In this document: piece after piece, positions 1 to 6,501 of the stretch
Position numbering within the stretch: the first letter of the stretch is position 1
Layout: every line of letters starts with the position of its first letter
IMG/VR virus record: IMGVR_UViG_3300005827_000118
Coordinates: 1-44,377 of that record
From: a virus
Strand: one strand, 5' to 3'
DNA length: 44,377 nt
The notes under the pieces: model-generated
The model's database searches: none
The model's input: only the letters and a program-made list of their open reading frames with translations
Told to the model about the DNA's origin: nothing
Translations under genes and position numbers: made by a program

Positions 1-1
1 C

Positions 2-205
2 TACATCGAAGGGAAGCGTGGCTCGAAGGAGAAGCACGAGATCAGGCTCAGCCAGATCAACTTCCTTGAGGAGAAGAGGCAATGCGGAGCAATCGTCGGC
101 ATCTACACCTCGGCGGACGAGGCGGTGCGCATTGTCACCACGTACGGTGAGTTCGACGGTGGCTTCGCTTCGATCAGGGACAGCAACAGGAGGAAGAAAG
201 AGTGA
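2..205 (+). CDS. VRR-NUC domain nuclease, C-terminal fragment
   Basis: Open from base 2, cut by the left window edge, ending in TGA at 203-205. The 67 visible residues look like the end of a VRR-NUC (virus-type replication-repair nuclease) domain. An IEGKRG stretch is consistent with the E-x-K part of the PD-(D/E)xK active site. It is followed by LSQINFLEEKRQCGAIVG and IYTSADEAVRIV, which match the family pattern LSp-Q--fle-lr--Gaiagv--s-edal-i. Family members are structure-selective DNA nucleases and are common as stand-alone genes in phage replication modules. The N-terminal half with the first catalytic acid is outside the window. The gene overlaps the next one by a GTGA junction. The family call rests on the second half only. 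Confidence 0.72.
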   Translation, partial: YIEGKRGSKEKHEIRLSQINFLEEKRQCGAIVGIYTSADEAVRIVTTYGEFDGGFASIRDSNRRKKE

Positions 206-489
206 AGCAGCTTTACCAGAAGAAGCCCGTCGTCGTGTTCGCGGTGCATTACACGGGCGGACCCGAGTCGCTCAGAGCCGTCATAGACATGGCTGGCCCT
301 GAGTGGGAGGACCGCATCCAGTACAACGCCGACGGCACGCTGACCATCAAGACGCTCGAAGGCGATATGGTTGCGGAGGAGGGCGACTACGTCATCCAGG
401 GCGTTGAAAAGGAGATCTATCCCTGCAAGCCCAACATCTTCGAAAAAACGTATCTGCCCGCTTCTGGCGTCAACCGGCTCGGGCATTAA
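202..489 (+). CDS. Small phage protein with a GDYVIQGV...YPCKPNIF motif
   Basis: 95 aa from a GTG start whose last two bases lie in the upstream TGA, so it is translationally coupled to the nuclease gene. The second half reads GDYVIQGVEKEIYPCKPNIF followed by EKTY. This is the signature of a widespread small phage protein (pattern GDwii-GvkGEfYPCKPdIFe-tYe) usually found in early or replication modules and of unknown biochemical role. The N-terminal half (KPVVVFAVHYTG) looks like a beta strand leading into a compact alpha/beta fold. No membrane segment or catalytic motif was seen. Identity as a conserved phage family is fairly sure from the motif; no function is proposed. Confidence 0.75.
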   Translation: MKQLYQKKPVVVFAVHYTGGPESLRAVIDMAGPEWEDRIQYNADGTLTIKTLEGDMVAEEGDYVIQGVEKEIYPCKPNIFEKTYLPASGVNRLGH

Positions 490-503
490 ACCAGGAGGAC
501 ACC

Positions 504-1265
504 ATGGCGAACCAGCCCAAGCAGCCCAAGGCTGTCTGCTCTCTGTGCGGATACCGCACCCGGCAGTGGAAGCACGACGACATCACCGACGCCGTCGTCT
601 GCGCCGACCCCGACGCGTGCCAGCAGCGCATCAAGACGTCGGCCCTGGCGACCGAAACCGCCCCCACGGAAAACGCCCCTGGCGTGCCCCAGGACGCGTC
701 GGAGGAGGCCCAGGCTACCGACACCCCCGCCGAGTCCGAAATGCAGCACACGAAGCCCGTGGCGCATCAAGGCGCCCATGCCCGCGTGAAGGTCGGCAGC
801 ACCCACGAGGAGTTCCTCATCCCGCTCTCCGGCGACGACATCGAGAAGCGCGGTCGGCTGCTCGCCCGCGCATCGCTCGAGGTCACGAACCTCAAGGCGG
901 GCAAGGCCGAGGAGATGGCCGAGTGGAACGAGAAGATCAAGAAGGCCGAGGGCAACCGCGACCGCATCGCCCAGGCCATCAACTCCGGCTCCGTGTTCGA
1001 GTACCGCAGCGCCGACATATACTTCGAGTTCGGCACCGTGACCTACGTCGACCCGGTGAGCGGCTTCGTCTACAAGAGCCGCCCGGTCCAGCCCGGCGAG
1101 CAGTTCCGCTTGCCGGTCGAGGAGCAGGTCGAGGAGCAGGTCGAGCAGGAAGCCGAGAAGCCGACCTGCTTCGGCAAGCACGACGGCCCGACCGACGGCA
1201 ACCGCTGCTCGGAATGCACGGTCGCAGAAGATTGCGGAACGGCCATCGCCGAGGCGCACGACTAG
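504..1265 (+). CDS. Zinc-ribbon-like hypothetical protein with VEEQ repeats
   Basis: 253 aa, ATG preceded by CAGGAGGACACC, an excellent ribosome site. There are three visible parts. An N-terminal Cys cluster (CSLCGY near residue 12, further Cys near 33 and 39) could bind zinc. A low-complexity Ala/Thr/Pro/Glu linker spans about residues 45-85. A central helical/beta segment has the DIYFEFG and TYVDPVSGFVYKSRPV stretches. Near the C-terminus a short VEEQ repeat precedes CFGKHD...RCSECTVAEDC, a second Cys motif. The paired Cys motifs suggest a metal-binding nucleic-acid or protein interaction role, but this is inference. No named family was recognised. A strong hairpin follows the stop codon. 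Confidence 0.7.
   Translation: MANQPKQPKAVCSLCGYRTRQWKHDDITDAVVCADPDACQQRIKTSALATETAPTENAPGVPQDASEEAQATDTPAESEMQHTKPVAHQGAHARVKVGSTHEEFLIPLSGDDIEKRGRLLARASLEVTNLKAGKAEEMAEWNEKIKKAEGNRDRIAQAINSGSVFEYRSADIYFEFGTVTYVDPVSGFVYKSRPVQPGEQFRLPVEEQVEEQVEQEAEKPTCFGKHDGPTDGNRCSECTVAEDCGTAIAEAHD
1115..1147 (+). repeat. Short in-frame tandem repeat encoding VEEQ units
   Basis: A 12-base unit GGTCGAGGAGCA occurs twice in tandem at 1115-1138, followed by a degenerate third copy. It is in frame and encodes VEEQ-VEEQ-VEQ near the C-terminus of the 504-1265 protein. Such units can change copy number by slippage without breaking the frame. Confidence 0.8.
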
Positions 1266-1271
1266 CAACCA

Positions 1272-1295
1272 GGGGGCCGCAAGGCCCCCTTCTTC
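1272..1295 (+). terminator. GC hairpin with GCAA tetraloop after the 253-aa gene
   Basis: GGGGGCC (1272-1278), a GCAA loop, then GGCCCCC (1283-1289) form a perfect 7-bp stem with a GNRA tetraloop, followed by TTCTTC. The T-tract is weak, so this may be a partial terminator or an RNA 3'-end stabiliser. It lies between the 504-1265 gene and the gene starting at 1304. Confidence 0.6.
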
Positions 1296-1303
1296 GAGGG
1301 ACC

Positions 1304-1531
1304 ATGAGACGACAGCTGGCAGACGAGATCATCAGCGCAGTAACCCGACGCGAGCCCGATGCTTGCATCAGCGTCATCGGGCTATCCGGCACCCACCACA
1401 TCAAGCTCTCGTGCCGCCTGGGCGAGCGCACAATGACGTTCACAGTCCCAAGCACCGCCCGCTCAACCAGGAGGCGAGTGCTCAACTACGCACGGAAGAT
1501 CCGCACGATGCTGCGGGAGGAGGAATCATGA
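1304..1531 (+). CDS. Small basic hypothetical protein
   Basis: 75 aa, ATG at 1304 after TTCGAGGGACC. The sequence has a THHIKLSCRLGERTMTFTVP core and an Arg-rich tail STARSTRRRVLNYARKIRTM. This resembles small phage proteins with the pattern KH-r(l/w)-----gr---v-P-TpsdrRa--N-----irr-lr, whose fold may be like a small double-stranded RNA-binding or HicA-like domain. That resemblance is by eye only. The ATGA overlap with the next gene (1528) indicates translational coupling. No HicB-like antitoxin partner is visible, so a toxin role is not proposed. Confidence 0.65.
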   Translation: MRRQLADEIISAVTRREPDACISVIGLSGTHHIKLSCRLGERTMTFTVPSTARSTRRRVLNYARKIRTMLREEES

Positions 1532-1713
1532 ACCTGCCGAATCAGTCCAGGAAGAAAGGCCCGACTCACGAAGTCGAGGTCGTTGTCAAGTACACGTTCA
1601 TCGCCATCGGTGAGTTCACCAAAGAGGACGCGTTCGAGGCGTGCACGAAGTCGATGCAGCTTGTCGCAGACAAGGTGAACGCGAAGATGCCGAAGATGGA
1701 AATGGTCGAGTAA
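1528..1713 (+). CDS. Small hypothetical protein, last gene of the rightward module
   Basis: 61 aa, ATG at 1528 overlapping the previous stop (ATGA) with a GGGAGGAGG ribosome site just upstream. The protein has a central EVEVVVKYTFIAIGEFTKEDA segment that looks like two beta strands then a helix, and a charged C-terminus with KMPKMEM. No family was recognised. It is the last plus-strand gene before the convergent terminator. Confidence 0.65.
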   Translation: MNLPNQSRKKGPTHEVEVVVKYTFIAIGEFTKEDAFEACTKSMQLVADKVNAKMPKMEMVE

Positions 1714-1719
1714 ACAAGA

Positions 1720-1752
1720 GGCCCCCTGACGGGGAGACACCGCCAGGGGGCC
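1720..1752. terminator. Bidirectional terminator between convergent modules
   Basis: Arms GGCCCCCTGACGG (1720-1732) and CCGCCAGGGGGCC (1740-1752) pair over 13 positions with one mismatch and a 7-base loop. It is the only sequence of note between the end of the rightward genes (1713) and the end of the leftward structural operon (1787). On the minus strand it is followed by a moderately T-rich stretch (TCTTGTTT); on the plus strand there is no T run. It is best read as a shared terminator that works better for leftward transcripts. Confidence 0.72.
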
Positions 1753-1786
1753 AAGTCGCGGAGGACACCACGACCCCAGGAGAGGG

Positions 1787-2290
1787 CTACTTGTTCATCT
1801 GGCGCTGTGCGAACCACCAACCACCAGAAAGCTCGGCCATGAAGATCACGGACTTGACGCAGGTCAGGGCCAGCTTGCCGTCCTTCGCCGCCTCGGCGAT
1901 GCCCTGGAACCCGAAGTAGACGACGAAGGCGAAGCTCAGGATCGTCAGAAGGACGCGCACCATGCCCTTCGCGAACTCTCCGAGCACGAAGATGTCCGCG
2001 ACCCTAGGGCTCACCTTCTCGGCGATGCCGGCGGGGATGTCCACACGGGCTGCGGCCTGGGACGCGGTGAAGGCATCGGCTGCGCCCTGCTCGATGGCGG
2101 TCTGAGCACGGGCCTGTTCCAGACGCACAGCGTTCTCGGCCTCGGCGACCATAAGCTGCTTGTCCATGTCGCGCATCTTGATCTCGTGCTCCTGGTCGGC
2201 ACGCTTTTCCTTGAGCTTGAGCCAGCCGGTCGCGATGCCGCCGATGGCACCGATGAGCCCGCCGCTCAGAAGCCCGGTCAACCACTCCAT
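1787..2290 (-). CDS. Membrane protein, candidate holin
   Basis: 167 aa from the ATG at 2290 (an in-frame GTG at 2293 is the alternative), with GGAGG just upstream and a TGATG junction to the previous gene. An N-terminal Gly-rich hydrophobic segment (LLSGGLIGAIGGIATGW, residues 6-23) is followed by a charged helical stretch rich in K/E/Q/A (residues 25-100). Two C-terminal hydrophobic segments follow: VLLTILSFAFVVYFGF and the stretch around CVKSVIFMAELSGGWWF. The pattern of a Gly-rich N-terminal helix, a coiled middle and a paired C-terminal membrane hairpin resembles the 3-TM holin-like proteins of many phages. It sits last in the late operon beside DUF5675 and another membrane protein, as expected of a lysis cassette. 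The holin role is inferred from topology and position. Confidence 0.6.
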   Translation of the reverse strand: MEWLTGLLSGGLIGAIGGIATGWLKLKEKRADQEHEIKMRDMDKQLMVAEAENAVRLEQARAQTAIEQGAADAFTASQAAARVDIPAGIAEKVSPRVADIFVLGEFAKGMVRVLLTILSFAFVVYFGFQGIAEAAKDGKLALTCVKSVIFMAELSGGWWFAQRQMNK

Positions 2291-2673
2291 CACACCACCT
2301 CCAAGGTAAAGGGCTTGCGGCCCATGATTTCTTCGAACTTGCGCACAGCCGTCCCGCTGTTGAACACAGCGCGCTCGTCCTTGAGCCGCCCACGGGAGAG
2401 GCCGAGCATGATGCAGCCCTCGACGTGGGCCACGACGTTGCCACTATGAATGAGAATCCAGGTGCGGCCCGGCACATCGGACAGCCAGTAGGTCCAGGTC
2501 TTGTTCGGGCGCTGCCGCCACAGGCAGTGGTACGTGCCGGTCGGGACGCAGGACACGCCGTTCCTGTTATCCAGCCAGGGCCGCTCGAGTGTGAAGAACA
2601 ACGCACCGCCGGGCAGCACCAAGCGCCCCTGCGTGCAATGCCCGTCGTCGAGTTCGCGCACCAGCTGGACCAT
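2290..2673 (-). CDS. DUF5675 family protein, candidate cell-wall-active lysis protein
   Basis: 127 aa. The sequence LVLPGG...FTLERPWLDN...SCVPTGTY...LSDVPGRTWILIHSGN...VEGCIMLG...AVFNS...F..IMGRKPFTLEV is a clear DUF5675 pattern. The IHSGN (His) followed about ten residues later by GCI (Cys) recalls the H-x-G...GC arrangement of YkuD L,D-transpeptidases. A peptidoglycan-peptide role is therefore plausible, but this is inference. It lies between two membrane-segment proteins at the end of the late operon, and no lysozyme, amidase or transglycosylase gene is visible nearby. The stop overlaps the start of the candidate holin gene (TGATG). The family call is strong; the enzymatic role is a hypothesis. 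Confidence 0.78.
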   Translation of the reverse strand: MVQLVRELDDGHCTQGRLVLPGGALFFTLERPWLDNRNGVSCVPTGTYHCLWRQRPNKTWTYWLSDVPGRTWILIHSGNVVAHVEGCIMLGLSRGRLKDERAVFNSGTAVRKFEEIMGRKPFTLEVV

Positions 2674-2674
2674 G

Positions 2675-3064
2675 CTATCCTCCGACCTTGACGGCCCCGA
2701 GCTTCACAGCGCCCATGACGAACAGCGAGAAGATGAGCAGCCCGACGAGAGCCCAGAGAAGAATGTGGGCAAGCTTGTCGGCGAAGCCGCCGAGCACGCA
2801 GCGGACCTTCGACCACATGCTGTGGTTGGCCGTGTACTCTTCATCAAGCTCCATGCGGTCGATCAGCCACAGATGCGCCTTGCGCAGCTGCTCGACGCCA
2901 GCACGAAAGCTGCCGTCGGCCTCGCCGGTCGCAGCAGCACCGATGTCGATGACCATGCCGACCAGATGGTCGACCTCCTTCGAGGTCACATCAAATCGGC
3001 ACGGATGATTCTTGAGTGCATCCTGCACCGCACTGATGATCTCTTCCCTGGTCAGCTCAGCCAT
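2675..3064 (-). CDS. Small protein with C-terminal membrane anchor (lysis-cassette candidate)
   Basis: 129 aa, ATG at 3064 with GGAGGGACC upstream. Residues 1-80 are soluble and helical (TREEIISAVQDAL, then KEVDHLVGMVIDIGAAATG). The C-terminus carries one long hydrophobic stretch (ILLWALVGLLIFSLFVMGAV) followed by a short KLGAVKVGG tail. The domain order, a helical domain then one C-terminal anchor, resembles small phage membrane proteins encoded next to endolysin genes. It could be a holin, antiholin or inner-membrane spanin-like factor. No outer-membrane lipoprotein partner was found. Only one base separates its stop from the DUF5675 start at 2673. Confidence 0.6.
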   Translation of the reverse strand: MAELTREEIISAVQDALKNHPCRFDVTSKEVDHLVGMVIDIGAAATGEADGSFRAGVEQLRKAHLWLIDRMELDEEYTANHSMWSKVRCVLGGFADKLAHILLWALVGLLIFSLFVMGAVKLGAVKVGG

Positions 3065-3096
3065 GGTCCCTCCGGTGAGTGGGAGTTGAAGTTGAC

Positions 3097-3459
3097 TTAG
3101 TAGCCGAGGCCAACAGCACAGGCGTTGTAATCGTCTATAATAGCATTAACGACTTCCCATGATATGGGAGAGCGCAGCACTTCTTCGTGCGCAGGAACAA
3201 TGCAGTCAGCGATGCCAGCGAGATTCCCGTTTTCATCGTAGTACCGACGCCTCTCGCTGTATGCCGGAACGTCGATGACCACGGACGGGTAGGCGCTCAC
3301 GGCGTAGTCGCCTGGGCCTTCAATCACCTCGACGTAGTTGCAGTCACACGGCCCCGGCTCAAGCGCGGGGCCGTTGTTCACAGCGCAATCGCTGTGGTGA
3401 GGCTTGGTCGCCAGTAGGGTGCGCGAGAGTTCGCTTTCAGGATGATGCAAGAGTTTCAT
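3097..3459 (-). CDS. Hypothetical protein downstream of the tail adhesin
   Basis: 120 aa, ATG at 3459 only 12 bases after the adhesin stop, with an AGGAGGC site overlapping that stop region. Visible features are an N-terminal HHPESELSRTLLA, a Cys-containing segment (CAVNNGPALEPGPCDC), YPSVVIDVPAYSERRRYYDE, and an ISWEVVNAIIDDYNA helix. Small proteins of this style sit next to Gly-rich tail adhesins in some phages and prophages, and they may help fold the adhesin or attach to it. That is a recollection of pattern, not a confirmed family. No membrane segment is present. Confidence 0.6.
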   Translation of the reverse strand: MKLLHHPESELSRTLLATKPHHSDCAVNNGPALEPGPCDCNYVEVIEGPGDYAVSAYPSVVIDVPAYSERRRYYDENGNLAGIADCIVPAHEEVLRSPISWEVVNAIIDDYNACAVGLGY

Positions 3460-3470
3460 ACTTCGGCCTC

Positions 3471-5375
3471 CTATGCCGCGTTCTGGAAGATATTGACCGA
3501 GCCAGCGCCACCAGTGCCGCCCTTGGAGTTCGCATCGTAGGTCGTAGTGCCATACACACCGCCGTTTGCCCGAACTGTCCCGGCGTTGGTATAGCCTCCG
3601 GGGGAGGTGACGATTGCTACGCAGCCACCGCCAGCAGCCGCACCAGAAGCATAGCCATTGCCCCCGTTACCGCCACCAGCGCTGATGACGCAGCCGGACG
3701 CGATGGATACGGACGGCGAGAACACCATGAGCAGCCCACCTCCGGGGCCACTAGCAGCAGTGCCAGCACTAGCAGGAGCGCCTACGGGGTCGCCCGCAGA
3801 ACCTCCGACAGGATACGCGTAGCCATCATTCACGGCTGCTCCAGCGGGGCCACCGTATGGAGAGGCAGAACTCGCAGAGTTGGAAGCGATTGAACATATG
3901 GAGCCACCCCCTGCGCCACCACAGCAAGGACCACCATTTCCACCGGATCCGCTGGTAGAAGTCCCACCACCAGAGCGAGGAGCACCACCACCGCCACCCC
4001 CGGTCTGGAGGGCGGACGCAGCGGAACCCGGCAAGCCATTGATGGTAGCACCTGTGGTCGCCTGTCCTGCACCACCCGCAGCACCCTCACCGAGCACAAC
4101 GTAGTTGTCGTAGAACGACTTCTTGAGCTTCTTCTTGATGGCCGTGGGCGCAAGGTCGTAGGCGGTGAGGTTGCCGAAGTTGCCAGCCTTGCCGAGCTTG
4201 TCCATGTGCATTATCGCGCCATTCAGGAGCGTGACGGAGCCAGCCACAAACCCGATGAGTCCCTTGCAGTTGGTGGAGGCCGTTAGCGAGGCCGAGGGGC
4301 CATCGCCTACGATGTTCATTGCAGAGAACGCGGCAGCGCCTGTTTCAGCGTCCGGGGCCACAGTAGCCGCTCCGGTGATGACTATGGCGTTGGGGATGTC
4401 GGGCGGGACAAGCTGCATTTCTCCGATGCCGACCCAACCCCCGCTGCCCGCCGTAATGTTCAGGCGGTAGTAGGGGTACGAGGCCACCCCGCCAGCCAAC
4501 GTGAAGGCTTTGACCTCCGAGTTTGCCCAGGTGGTGCCTACACTCTGCGTGTCCAGCGTCACCCAGGACGAGCCATCATTGGACCCCTGGAACTGCCAAG
4601 CGGAAATCATCCGCTGGTAGGTGGTGACATCCGAAGGGGCCTGAATGGTGTACCCCTTGGTCGGCGCTGGTGATGGGCAAGCAATCTGGAATGTGGCTGT
4701 ACTGGCGTTGTAGTTCCAGCAACTCCCGGCAACGAAGGTGCCTACCACACCGTCGAAGGCACACCACGGATAACAACCCCCTTGCGTTCCCGTGGCCGAC
4801 ACCGTGAACCCGCCCTGCGAGGCCGAGGCCATAGTGGGCATGAGGTCGGCGCGTGAGTAAGTGGTAGGCTGCAACACCACGCGCTCGTAGATGTACAGTT
4901 CCCCCACCTGGAACGGGATGGCTCCGTTGGTAGTAATGAGCCGCCAGTAACAATGCCATCCGTAGTCGTTGATGGTGAAGTCGCTGGTGTAGTTCGACCC
5001 GGTGTACGGGCAGTTGATTGCCGTCTGATTCGTGTCAGTCCAGGTCGTGCCATTATCGCTGTACTGCCACTTCGCAGCGCATCCGTAGGACAACGCCGCA
5101 AGCTGGTAGATGCTTACTTGCCGGACGTTACGAGCCGTGGCGAAGTAGAAGCCGAGGGCGTTGGATGCGCTTGATGTTGCACTCGCCGCAGTCCCGGTGT
5201 TGTTGTCAACAGCCTTCGCCGCCTCGTAGCCGCCTTGGTAGGTTCCCACAGCATTGAGTGTGGCCTGAGCCGCTATGTTGGTGGCGGAATCCTGGACGAT
5301 GTTCTGCGAGTAGGTGCCATCACCGAAGAGGTACTTCTTCACCCATCCGACGAAGTTCTTGATACCCAAGTGCAT
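3471..5375 (-). CDS. Tail adhesin with two discoidin-like domains and a polyglycine C-terminus
   Basis: 634 aa from the ATG at 5375, with CCAGGAGG upstream and only one base after the fibre gene's stop. An N-terminal docking segment (residues 1-25, GIKNFVGWVKKYLFG) is followed by two domains resembling F5/8 type C (discoidin) lectin folds. The first (about 30-165) has AAKAVDNNTGTAA, WQYSDNGTTWT and YWRLITTNG. The second (about 180-330) has FDGVVGTF, WQFQGSNDGSSWVTL and YYRLNITAGSGGW. After a linker domain (330-425) the last 205 residues are extremely Gly/Ser/Ala-rich with runs of six Gly and one Cys-Cys. This recalls polyglycine-II sandwich receptor-binding domains of phage adhesins. It is the likely receptor-binding tip carried by the preceding fibre. 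The domain calls are made by eye. Confidence 0.8.
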   Translation of the reverse strand: MHLGIKNFVGWVKKYLFGDGTYSQNIVQDSATNIAAQATLNAVGTYQGGYEAAKAVDNNTGTAASATSSASNALGFYFATARNVRQVSIYQLAALSYGCAAKWQYSDNGTTWTDTNQTAINCPYTGSNYTSDFTINDYGWHCYWRLITTNGAIPFQVGELYIYERVVLQPTTYSRADLMPTMASASQGGFTVSATGTQGGCYPWCAFDGVVGTFVAGSCWNYNASTATFQIACPSPAPTKGYTIQAPSDVTTYQRMISAWQFQGSNDGSSWVTLDTQSVGTTWANSEVKAFTLAGGVASYPYYRLNITAGSGGWVGIGEMQLVPPDIPNAIVITGAATVAPDAETGAAAFSAMNIVGDGPSASLTASTNCKGLIGFVAGSVTLLNGAIMHMDKLGKAGNFGNLTAYDLAPTAIKKKLKKSFYDNYVVLGEGAAGGAGQATTGATINGLPGSAASALQTGGGGGGAPRSGGGTSTSGSGGNGGPCCGGAGGGSICSIASNSASSASPYGGPAGAAVNDGYAYPVGGSAGDPVGAPASAGTAASGPGGGLLMVFSPSVSIASGCVISAGGGNGGNGYASGAAAGGGCVAIVTSPGGYTNAGTVRANGGVYGTTTYDANSKGGTGGAGSVNIFQNAA

Positions 5376-5376
5376 A

Positions 5377-6492
5377 CTAAGCCTCCTGGGTACGGCCCAA
5401 CAGAATCCAGTTGGTTCCATCGTAGCAGCGGAACTGCATGAAGATACGCTTGCCAGCCACGAACACCGTGTCCAGGGAAACATCCGCATTCGGCTTGAAT
5501 ACACCATTCCAAGTGATGGTTAGGGCCGAGGCAGCGTACAGGGTGAGGAACAGCGTCTTGCCCTTCGCCGGGGAAGTGGGGGCAGACATCGTGACATTGC
5601 CATTGGCGTTGATTTCCAAATCCTGATGGTTGTCTGCGTTGAGGCCCATAGCCCCAGACACAGCACTCCACACAATAGGTGCCGCGTACTGCTGCTTCGT
5701 CCAGGCTCCAACACCAAAACTTGTCAGGTAGGCCCAGAACTCCGTGAATGTTTTTTTGACGACAGTGCCAGCGGTCGAAGCTCCGACAATGACATCCCAG
5801 GCGGCAGCAAACAGGCCCTTACTCACCTTGTCGTCGATCTGCGCCTGCACATCGGTCGGGATGCTGGCAACAGCCGCTTCCGCCGCGTCCTGCGCAACCT
5901 CGGCTGCGAACTGCGCAAGACCTGCGTCGGTACTGGCCGCGATGGCCGCATCGCGCGCGGCCTCTGCTGCGGGCACGATGCCGTCGGGGTCGCCGGCAGT
6001 AAGGGCTCCGGTCGGTGTGAAGCACAGAAACTTGTTCGCACGCTGAGCGACAGGGGGGAGAACGGTGGAAAGCCCGTCCGGGTCCTGGTCAGGGAAGCGC
6101 AAACTCATACCCAGGCGCATCGAAAGTTCCTGGGTGATGCGGGTCAGCTTGTCGAGCGCGGCCTCGTGGCTCTTGGAGGGGAACGCCCCGCCGCCTCCGT
6201 AGGACCGCTGCTGCTCGATGATGCTCGCGCTGGTGATGAGGATGCCCTGCAAGATCGTGGGCGCCACGGTCAGATGCACGAAACCGCCGTCGCCGGCCAC
6301 GTTGATCTCGACCGTGTAGTCGACGCCGCGCACAAGGTCTGTCAGCTGGCCGTAGGTCGCGCTGGCCGGGTTTTTGTCCTCGCGCTGGACGAGCAGTTCG
6401 TCCTCGGCGAAAATGCGGAACGGAACGACAGGATCTTTCCAGATTCCGTCGCCCGTGTAGCTCGCCTTCGGGAGCGTAGTGTCCAGCGTCAT
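5377..6492 (-). CDS. Tail fibre protein with T7 gp17-type N-terminal domain
   Basis: 371 aa. Residues 1-140 follow the T7-like fibre anchor pattern: VPFRIFAEDELLVQRED, LVRGVDYTVEI, APTILQGILITSASIIEQQ, then GGAFPSKSHEAALDKLTRI and LSMRLGMSLRFPDQD. This domain docks the fibre on the tail/portal junction. It is followed by an Ala-rich helical segment (AAEAARDAAIAASTDAGLAQF, about 160-210) that looks like a trimeric coiled coil. A short beta-rich C-terminal domain (240-371, with KTLFLTLYAASALTITW) ends the protein. At 371 aa it is shorter than T7 gp17 (553 aa), and the receptor-binding part appears to be moved to the next gene. Spacing of one base to the adhesin implies coupled expression. Confidence 0.85.
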   Translation of the reverse strand: MTLDTTLPKASYTGDGIWKDPVVPFRIFAEDELLVQREDKNPASATYGQLTDLVRGVDYTVEINVAGDGGFVHLTVAPTILQGILITSASIIEQQRSYGGGGAFPSKSHEAALDKLTRITQELSMRLGMSLRFPDQDPDGLSTVLPPVAQRANKFLCFTPTGALTAGDPDGIVPAAEAARDAAIAASTDAGLAQFAAEVAQDAAEAAVASIPTDVQAQIDDKVSKGLFAAAWDVIVGASTAGTVVKKTFTEFWAYLTSFGVGAWTKQQYAAPIVWSAVSGAMGLNADNHQDLEINANGNVTMSAPTSPAKGKTLFLTLYAASALTITWNGVFKPNADVSLDTVFVAGKRIFMQFRCYDGTNWILLGRTQEA

Positions 6493-6501
6493 CGCGTCCT
6501 C

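Noticed and set aside
1304-1713. A toxin-antitoxin pair made of the two overlapping small genes
   Set aside because: The first has a vague HicA-like look, but the second shows no HicB or other antitoxin features; the overlap alone is typical of this phage.
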